Source: Gymnopilus junonius (lineage: Eukaryota; Basidiomycota; Agaricomycetes; Agaricales; Galerinaceae). Taken from it: DNA of 64,000 nucleotides. The stretch lies in assembly GCA_015501075.1 (NCBI GenBank), contig JADNYJ010000058.1:156283-220282 (forward strand). Direction: 5' to 3'. The position numbers and the translations under genes are program-made. Under the pieces are notes generated by a model. That model had not been told where the DNA came from. It searched no databases and saw only the letters and a program-made list of their open reading frames with translations. Below are positions 56,524 through 64,000 of this stretch, piece by piece; the stretch's first letter is position 1; the number at the start of each line of letters is the position of its first letter.

Positions 56524-56861
56524 GATGGTGGTGAGAGCAAAGAGTGAGTTGGTCAAATTCTACTCGCGTTCCGAATTTGGACTGTGCTGATCCAAAAATA
56601 GATTCACAGTGTCTTTGTATCGTTCATCAAGTCTTTCCATCCACACCACTTAAGATTGAAGAAATTAAGCTGTATTCTAAATAAATTTTCAATCATTTTC
56701 ATTCCTGCTGTGAACTTGATGAGCAACATGGCCCTTAGAATTTTAACATTGCTCAAACATGGTCATGTGACGGCATTTGTTATTTTTTTCTTATCGACGT
56801 CGTAATCTTTAATCTCATCCCACTTGCTTGTTCTTTCTTTTCCGCGTAATTCTGTCCTGCT
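56524..56861. promoter_or_regulatory. divergent promoter region between DUF6698 gene and Plavaka transposase
   Basis: 338 bp separate the two ATGs. The right part is C/T-rich (CTTGCTTGTTCTTTCTTTTC, 56823-56842), typical of a fungal 5'UTR before the transposase. The left part still encodes eroded N-terminal DUF6698-like sequence. A shared promoter is an inference from the geometry. Confidence 0.4.
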
Positions 56862-59800
56862 ATGGCCGAAATCTCCTGTCCTGGCTGCAGAAAAAAGCTC
56901 ACAAATCATACTGCATTCGGAAATCACAAGAGAAAATGCCCGGCACTGTATCTCACCACAAAACAAAAGCGGTTGAAGAGATGTGGGGTTAAACTGACAA
57001 CAAAGAGAGAGGAGCAGCTTGCTAGGCTTAAGACACCTCCAAGCCCTTCTCTTATTAAAATGAAGGATGATCTACGCCGTCGGCTAAGCTCTCAGAGAAC
57101 TGCCCCTTCATCCATCAAACTCACGAATCCAAAATGACCAATGCTACCAAAACATCACCAGGATGAATTACCTCCAGCTCCACCATATATTCCCCAGATT
57201 GACAAGCTAGACTTCAACTCAGAGTCCTTCTATGTAAATTCCGATGCTAGTATATTCTGTACTGAACCAGATTCGTTTGGGATTGTGCGTCAGTATGCGA
57301 ACGGAAAGCCTAGTATCACTCCTGATCCATTTCATTCGCTTTCTGAGGTTTCCGACTCTCCTAACTTGGCTCTCGACCCATCATCAGACTCTTTCAAGGC
57401 TTCTCACATGTCTTTCAGCTCGATTCTACATGATCTCAAGTCTACCATAACTCATGCCACCACTGAATTCTTTGCGCCTTTCAAAAACGCATCCGTTTAC
57501 CGTCTGATGACCTGGTTCTACCGGTCATCTAATACTAAATCCATCTCAGAACTTAATTCGCTTGTTAGAGACGTCATTCTTGCTCCTGACTTCTTGCCAA
57601 ATGAACTGGAGGGCTTTGATGCTATGAAGGAAAACAAATGGATGGACGATTATCACGAACTCGACTCTGTGCCTTCGCCATTCGCCTTTGACGACCGCTG
57701 GATCAAAAGCTCTGTTGAGCTTTCAGTTCCATGCGATGGCTTCTGCTTTATCTCTGAGGCCGAAGCACCCAAATTCAAAGTAGATGTCCATCATCGCAAG
57801 TTAGTCGAGGTTATTCGATCTGCTTACTCGGAACCAGTAGCAAAGACATTTCACACCTTTCCTTTCAAAGCTTATTGGACACCCTCGGAAACTGACCCAG
57901 AAGAGAGGATCTATTCTGAAAGTTTCACTGCTGATGCATGGAATAACGAATACGAGAAGCTCTTACAAGATGAGCTGTACCATGGATCTGGTGAGGATCT
58001 CGAGCGATTCATGGTAGCCTTGATGCTCTGGTCCGATTCAACCTCACTCGCCCAGTTTGGGAACGCTGAGCTGTGGCCAATGTATCTTTTCTTTGGCGGC
58101 CAGTCTAAATATGCACGCGTCAAACCTTCTTCCTTTGCGGCCCATCACATTGCATACATGCCCAAGGTTAGTGCACATATTTATGCTACTGTGAATAAAT
58201 CCAGTCTGATACGATTTGCATGTAGCTTGACGATAATATCCAAGAGTTTTACATGGAACAATTTGGAAAACCCGCAACAGCTGAGATGCTTACACATCTT
58301 CGGCGTGAACTGGCACAGGCTGTCTGGTTATTGTTGCTTGATGATGAATTTGTTGAAGCTTATCTCCATGGTCTGATTCTGCAATTAGAAGATGGTATCG
58401 ATCGATTGGGCATCCTTTGATTCTTGACCTATTCAGCCGATTATGTTGAGAAGTGATATCGCCTTCTGTTTAGAATGATCAAACAACTAATTATTATCAA
58501 TTTGCAGAGTTCTATTGGCGTGTATTAAATATCTTTCACGACATCCATGTCCCAGATGTTTGGTTCTCAAATCAAAGATTCCTATGCTAGGTTCAAAGCG
58601 AGACATGCAAGACCGGATCAGGTATAAGCGCGCTGACAATGAGGCTAGGCAGGAGATGATCGAACGTGCTCGCAAACTGATGTTTGAAAAGGGAGTAAAT
58701 ATCGCCAGTAAATGAATTATTGACATTTTAGCATCCAAGTCACTGGTGCCAACTCGAGTAAGTGTCTAGTTGAACAAAGTTCTATTTCTAATTACTTTGA
58801 TTAGAACGCATTCTCACAACGGTTATTCGAAGCTGGTCTTAACTACTATGACTTATTTGTTGTAGACCTCCTTCACGAATTTGAGATTGGTGTATGGATG
58901 GCAATATTCAAGCATTTGCTTCGCCTTCTTTTTGCACTTGGAGAAGATCGTATTCAAAAATTGAATGAACGGTAAATTTTAATATTTCCAGACCCGGATT
59001 GTGGCTAAGTGCTTGTTTAGCTATCGACAGATTCCGACCTTTGGTAGGGGCACAATACGCCGATTTGGGAAGAACGCATCAGCTTTAAAAAAGATGGCCG
59101 CATGCGATTACGAAGACTTACTCCAGGTCACATTATGGCTTGGCCTATTTCTCCATTCTACTGGACTGATTCTCCACTATACAGTGTGCTATTCCTGTTT
59201 TTGAGGGGCTCTTCCTGGGTAAGCAAGATGGCATTGTTCGCAAGCTACTATTTGAGCTTGCATCATGGCATGCGCTCGCAAAACTGCAGCTTCATACCGA
59301 AACCACCGTGAATGATCTCGAGACGTCAACAACCAGACTCAGAGAGAATTTACGTGAATTTGAGAGGCACTTATGTCAGAAGTACCAGACGTATGACTTG
59401 CCATCTGAAGAAGCCGCTCGGGGTAGACGCCAGTCAAAGGCTGTGATTAAGAAGTCCTCCACCCATAACCCTAAAGCTTCTTTAGCAACAAAACAGCCAA
59501 CTCGTAAGCAGCGACTATTCCACCTCGACACCATCAAGCTGCACTCACTTGGTGGATATGCCAAAGCTATCTGACTACATGGGACAACAGACAATTATAG
59601 CACCCAGACAGTACGGCGATTTCTTCTCATATCTTGAAGTAAAGTTGACATTCAAATATATAGGGTGAGCTTGAACATCGACGAGTGAAGCACATGTATC
59701 GATGAGTGCACAAAGGAAAACATGTCATTGGAATAGGTTTGCAAGTCAGACGTGAACGATTCATCCACTTGATGAAGGAATGGAACAAGCAAGAAGGCAT

Positions 59801-61035
59801 TGGGGGACTGTCTGATGATAAGCATGCAACAGTTCCTTTTGATGAAGAAGAATCACTACCAGCGACCCAACCGGAACAGCATCATCAGATCGCATTGGAC
59901 CGCCGACATAAAATTAATCTCCCTCGGTGGTTAGAGATGAACAAGGAAGATCCAGCGCTTCGTGTAAGCTCATTTGATAGCTTTCAGTTGCATAAATTAA
60001 CATTTTATAAAGGACTTTTTGCCCCGTCTCAAGAACCACTTATTATCTCGGCTCCTTGGTCGCAGATACGAAGGTGACAAGCTAGAATTTACAGCTGCTG
60101 AATGACGGTCAGTCATCATCGACAATAACACGATTTATCGACACAAGGTTCTACGCATGAACTATACCACGTATGATTTACGGCGTGATCAAGATTCACT
60201 CAATCCCCGCGTTCCTGGCCACACCGATTTCATGGTTCTCTCTCCCGAGAACGAGGAACACAATGAAGATCCTCATCCATATTGGTATGGCCAGATATTG
60301 GGAATATTTCACGCTCAAATTCGACATATGGGACCTCAGTCAAAAACATTCGAGCCTCAACGGATGGAATTTCTGTTTGTTCGATGGTTTGGGAGGGACA
60401 TGACACCACGCACTGGTTGGAAAGCTAAGCATCTCTTACGCCTGGGATTTGTGCCTGGAAATGATGAGGCAGCTTTTGGTTTTGTCGACCCTGCTCAAGT
60501 CATCCGCGCTGTTCACCTGATTCCGGCATTTCACTGGGGGGTTACTAAGAAATACCTTGGTCCGTCATCGATTGTGCGCTCAACCGGAAATCCAGAGGCA
60601 GACTGGCAGCTATATTATGTCGGAATGTGAGTGTATTGTCAGTAAATAGTTAGTTTACTGACATCTGAATATGACAGGTTTGTGGACCGGGATATGATGA
60701 TGCGATTCCGTGGTGGTGGCGTCGGCCATAAGTCAACACGGGCAGCAACCGATTTTTTCAAGCAGGATCACGACAAGCTTGATGTAAAGAAGCCTTCTGA
60801 AGTAGAAGAGGAGGAGGAGGATGACGGAATGGACGAGGAGGATCTAAGCGACGTGGGTGAGATCGACGAAGAAGAATGGGATTTTGGGATTAGAGGAGAC
60901 CAATCAAGCGAGACCGACAATTCAGAGGAAGATGAGGAACATTTGGAGGAGCCGGACGAACAAGAATTTGGACCAGAAGGGGATGGAATGGGTCAAGATC
61001 CGGATATCGAGGAGTTGGGCTACGACGAGCTTTAG
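56862..61035 (+). pseudogene. Plavaka-type transposase gene with internal stops
   Basis: The ATG at 56862 opens with a zinc finger (CPGCRKKLTNHTAFGNHKRK and the next Cys). A TGA at 57135 interrupts the same frame, which continues to 58170: LMTWFYRSSNTKSISELNSL, LMLWSDSTSLAQFGNAELWP, MYLFFGGQSKYARVKPSSFA. After introns: FGKPATAEMLTHLRRELAQA, LLLLDDEFVEAYLHG, LACIKYLSRHPCPRCLV, GSKRDMQDRIR, LFVVDLLHEFEIGVWMAIF, IPTFGRGTIRRFGKNASALK, ELASWHALAKLQLHTETT, GTTDNYSTQT, GELEHRRVKHMYR. The C-terminus has YWYGQILGIFHAQIRHMGPQ and an acidic tail, stop at 61033-61035. This is the Plavaka family of cut-and-paste transposases. At least five internal stops, nearly all TGA, make it inactive as read. Confidence 0.88.
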
Positions 61036-61373
61036 ATCACGGTGTATTGGATGACCTGTATCACATATCTATGCAGTACTGACTACACATTTTATATCCC
61101 AATGAATTGAGTGATGCGGCCGTATAAATCAATGTAATCAAGGCTACGTGAAATGCAGCTTGATTGCATTGCAGTCGCAAGTATTGCAGCGAGGCCACAA
61201 CTTCGTTATGCCAATGTCAGTAAGACCACGAGCCTGGTAAGCCAATGCAAAAACACTGCATGTCTGTTTTATCAGTACATTAGAGGCTGAGGGATCTTCG
61301 ATGTCAATACATTCCATATACATTTTTTGTAACGCGGTACATAACCTGCATCCACATACATTTCTTTGCAGTT
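61036..61373. other. 3' flank of the Plavaka gene, no gene seen
   Basis: AT-rich with CAATG, GCAGT and ACATT words. It contains ACATTCCAT (about 61308), also present at 53823 on the other side of the proposed transposon. No ORF reads as protein. Confidence 0.35.
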
Positions 61374-62330
61374 CTAGCTACAAGTCTCGCATTCTTCAAC
61401 GGATTGTAATAGCGTTCTTGTATTCACTGCGAGGTAATATACTCTAATACACCAAATGGTCACTTTTTGATGTGCATCCGTTCTTAACAGCTGGTAGTGA
61501 AGGTGGCGAGGGTGGCGAGGATGAGAGCAAGGGGAGAGGAAGAGATGTAAGTTCGTATATTTAAACAATACCTTTCCGAGACTGGGCGTGCTACTCACCT
61601 CTTTATCTCTGAAAGAGATGGTTACTCTACATTTGAAAGAACAAGTTATCGATAATTTTACCCTCGAATACCTTCAATCGTGATGTCGAGCAACTCAATT
61701 CTACGTTAAAGTCTGTCAATACGAGCGTTATCCATCATATGATGTATCCTTTGAATAAATGCTGGGACGTCTCGTATGCAGTGACATCGCTTGAAAGGAA
61801 AGGTCTTCCTTTCTTCATATGATTGCGCTTTTTTTTGCAACCTCTGCGAAATCGGCGATTCCGTCCCGGAGTCCAGGCCCATCCGCAGTTCTGAGCTGAA
61901 GTCGTCGATACTGACCTCTTCTGCTTGAAAATAAAGATCTTCAGTGCCATTCCTTCTTGGCAACCTCTGCGAAATTTAGAAATCAAGGAGTCGACCCGGA
62001 GTTTGGGTGTACCAAGATCGCCTAAGATCGTCAATCATGTCGGTGTTAAATATAGTATTTCCTTTCCGCTTTTCTGCTTCTTCCGACCTGCCCGCGATTG
62101 TCCACAATCCATTCTCATCTTTCTGTACGGTATCTGTCTCAGATCGACACACGTCATCGAATCCTTCTCCCGAATCCGACATTTACCTTGGGAAGGTAAT
62201 CCCTGGTGTGGGTGCGCACCGAATGCGTACACGAAAAGTTCAAGCTATGAGCTTGGATCCAACGTACCTGAAACTCGATATTTTACCGATAACATTTATT
62301 GAAGTTCCCTTCTCCCGACGCTAAATACAA
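61374..62330 (-). other. weak minus-strand ORFs with a direct duplication
   Basis: The minus strand reads RRNGTEDLYFQAEEVSIDDF, SSELRMGLDSGTESPIS, then RDVPAFIQRIHHMMDNARID. The composition is plausible, but no family or splice pattern was convincing. A 16-bp exact repeat GCAACCTCTGCGAAAT sits at 61837 and 61960, each followed by similar CGGAGT sequence, so part of the region was duplicated about 123 bp apart. Confidence 0.3.
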
Positions 62331-62582
62331 GTCCTGCAAATGTAGATCAACCAGTGAGGCTATCATGTTCCTTGTGCACTTTATTTCCTGACGGCCGGTG
62401 AACTTAGACTCAATCTACCCATGATAGCCACTCAACTGGGGGCGTTCATCACTATTGGAATGTAGTAGTCTTAATATTGCCAGTCCTCAGACTGCTATTC
62501 CACAAAATTTCTGCCCGACAATTAATTACGTCCCTTGTTTGTACGAGCAGATGGTCTTTGCGCTCAATAAGGTGCACCCTGT

Positions 62583-62900
62583 TCAAATTCTGAAGTTTTG
62601 TGCAACCAGGTTCCTCATTAGTACTTGACCGTACGCTGCCGGAATTGCATTGTCGTCAATTCCTCCTCCCATGTCAAGCGTGCTGTCCCTTTCCTCAGAT
62701 TGGAAAACGGTGGGAGAAGGCGAGTTCCATGTTAGAGTCCAGTCAATGGTTAGTGAGGCGAAATCGAAAGCAGCAGCTTTGACCACGGCCAAGTAGCATG
62801 AATCATTCTCTTGCGCATAGCATGTCTTCGTCAGAATATCTCCCTCTCTTAATTCTTTCTCCTTATTCTTTATTTTCGCCATGGATTTGGAATAGTTCAA
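62583..62900 (-). CDS. unrecognised short ORF
   Basis: The minus strand reads MNYSKSMAKIKNKEKELREG, AAAFDFASLTIDWTLTWNSP and DDNAIPAAYGQVLMRNLVAQ. It is moderately protein-like and might be an exon of a larger gene. No family was recognised, and flanking sequence 62331-62582 and 62901-63084 shows nothing clear. Confidence 0.25.
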   Translation of the reverse strand: MNYSKSMAKIKNKEKELREGDILTKTCYAQENDSCYLAVVKAAAFDFASLTIDWTLTWNSPSPTVFQSEERDSTLDMGGGIDDNAIPAAYGQVLMRNLVAQNFRI

Positions 62901-63084
62901 CTATATTCTGCCTATGTAAGTTGGTGATGAATTCTATTAACGTTCGTACGAAATTGCGTGGGCATTTCTTCTTCGAACCAGGACTACCGTAAATGCAGAA
63001 GGTAATCTGTCTATCAGTATTTTAATCCCTGTGAACGAAGTAGAATCTCACAAGAATGACATACCTTTACTCCGCTTTATACTG

Positions 63085-64000
63085 CTAAGGGGTTGAAAGG
63101 ACGAAACCAATCGTGGTCGATAGTTCCTGGAAACATTTACACCGTTGTAACACGTCAAGTCCCTCATCGGACAAATCAACCACCTGCACATTCATCCTAA
63201 CCAGCTTAGCAAACATCTCTAATTTCAAGCAGCAGGCCAGTCGCCTCCAATCAGCATCGATATGTCGGAATAATTCAAGAGAGGGCGACGGAATGATAAT
63301 CTGAGGGTTAGATTCCTTGCGTCCCACGATAATCCTTTTTCCAGAAAGTAGACAATCCAATCAAGGGGGCTTGAGAAGTGATTGATGAGAATGCCATCAG
63401 GAAATGTTGAAACTGTAAATGCTGCCTCGATTGTCAAGGACTGCAGGTGCAAGAAATGTAGTGGAGGCGGGGCGAAATTAAAAGGAAAATATAGATGTGC
63501 ACTACCGCCCAGCCTCAGACTATACATTGTATTGACTAAAGAGGTCGTTAGTGGGCTAAGGCCTTCATTTGCATTTGGAAGAGCGAATCGAACTTACTGT
63601 CAAGTTGGCTGTGCAAAGTCGCAAATTTGTCAAAAACCCGAAATGTTTCGAAAGATTGTGCATGCTGTCGATTCCGCAATGGGAAAGCTAAGCATGTGTA
63701 ATTGGGCGAGGTCGAATGGAAATGAAGGTGACGAAAGCACTGATAGGTCGCTTGACCTTCCGATCTCCTCGATATGGAGGTACTCCAGAGAGGAAGAACC
63801 TGGAGCAGACTGGGGGTAATCGGGTCATCGAGGGGTAAGCAATGTCGATAAGTCGAAACCGAGCCCAGAGGATCAGGCTTGGATTCCGTCATATCCAGGT
63901 TAGCGATTGATAATCTCTTCAGAGAAGATAGAGATCTGAGTAGAGAGACAGGGACAGAGTCGATGCCAGTCAAATCTATTTCTAATAAACGGTCTGCGGC
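63085..64000 (-). CDS. F-box/LRR-type protein, C-terminal part, runs off the window
   Basis: The minus strand from the window edge reads GIDSVPVSLLRSLSSLKRLS, IANLDMTES, then (next frame or exon) FLHLQSLTIEAAFTVSTFPD, WIVYFLEKGLSWDARNLTLR and CLKLEMFAKLVRMNVQVVDL. This is the irregular leucine-rich pattern (LTGIxxVPxSLLxxLxxLKxLxI) of Agaricomycete F-box-like proteins with LRRs. The F-box itself would be outside the window, to the right. Possible introns lie near 63530-63600. Whether it is intact cannot be judged. Confidence 0.5.

Larger units (their letters stand above)
54249..61035. mobile_element. proposed Plavaka element with DUF6698 gene as second gene
   Basis: The divergent pair DUF6698/Plavaka transposase is treated here as one DNA transposon because both are Agaricomycete-specific, both are decayed in the same way, and no host gene separates them. 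Terminal inverted repeats were looked for around 53800-54240 and 61036-61370 but not established, so the outer borders are only the coding limits. Confidence 0.4.

Noticed and set aside
61374..61598. Minus-strand ORF near 61.4 kb as a gene
   Set aside because: His/Leu-rich chance composition, no homologous feel and no splice context.

Overview
The window looks like a repeat-rich stretch of an Agaricomycete (mushroom-forming basidiomycete) nuclear genome. The evidence is: coding regions broken by many 45-70 bp GT...AG introns; protein families typical of that group (Plavaka-type transposase, DUF6698, a kinase with a DUF4238-like head, Helitron helicases with a DUF6570-type head, LysM and CHAT remnants); and decayed Ty3/gypsy, Ty1/copia, pogo and Tc1/mariner elements. 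All family calls come from reading translations by eye. No search was run.

Layout. 1-10.4 kb is a graveyard: a frameshifted unknown gene, LTR-like pieces, a truncated minus-strand Ty3/gypsy element, a 626-bp MITE, the head of a minus-strand Helitron gene, a Ty1/copia 3' end with its LTR, and a LysM remnant. 10.7-15.8 kb holds a broken CHAT-domain gene, a SulP-type transporter with STAS and cyclic-nucleotide-binding-like domains that lacks its expected N-terminal part, and the start of a divergent gene. 17.5-22 kb holds a long hairpin, an F-box-like remnant and two unrecognised minus-strand genes. 22.1-39.6 kb is one co-oriented plus-strand block: an unknown S/P/T-rich gene, another unknown gene, a JmjC-type cupin gene, an unknown gene and a decayed Helitron Rep-helicase with a C-terminal cysteine-peptidase-like domain. 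A 26-bp motif containing a small hairpin occurs at 19.34, 26.55 and 39.61 kb and brackets this block. This is the best candidate here for an undescribed unit: a roughly 13-kb Helitron-like element carrying a JmjC gene, beside a roughly 7.2-kb relative with the same end motif.

40-45 kb has gene remnants, an Hsp70-like fragment, a pogo-like element with a Tc1/mariner-like element nested in its terminal repeat, and a deleted copy of an oxidoreductase gene. 45.7-50 kb contains the two best-preserved host genes: an intact MDR oxidoreductase and an intact-looking TKL-like kinase. 52.2-53.8 kb is an LTR retrotransposon head (LTR plus gag) that cuts a host-like gene. 54.2-61 kb is a divergent pair, a DUF6698 gene and a Plavaka transposase, probably one DNA transposon. 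61.3-64 kb has weak ORFs and an F-box/LRR-like gene that runs off the window.

Decay looks directional. In copia, gypsy, pogo, Helitron and Plavaka alike, the internal stops are mostly TGA, and at several of these positions relatives usually carry arginine. Hand-counted CpG is also lower in the Helitron than in the kinase. This fits methylation-driven C-to-T mutation of repeats.
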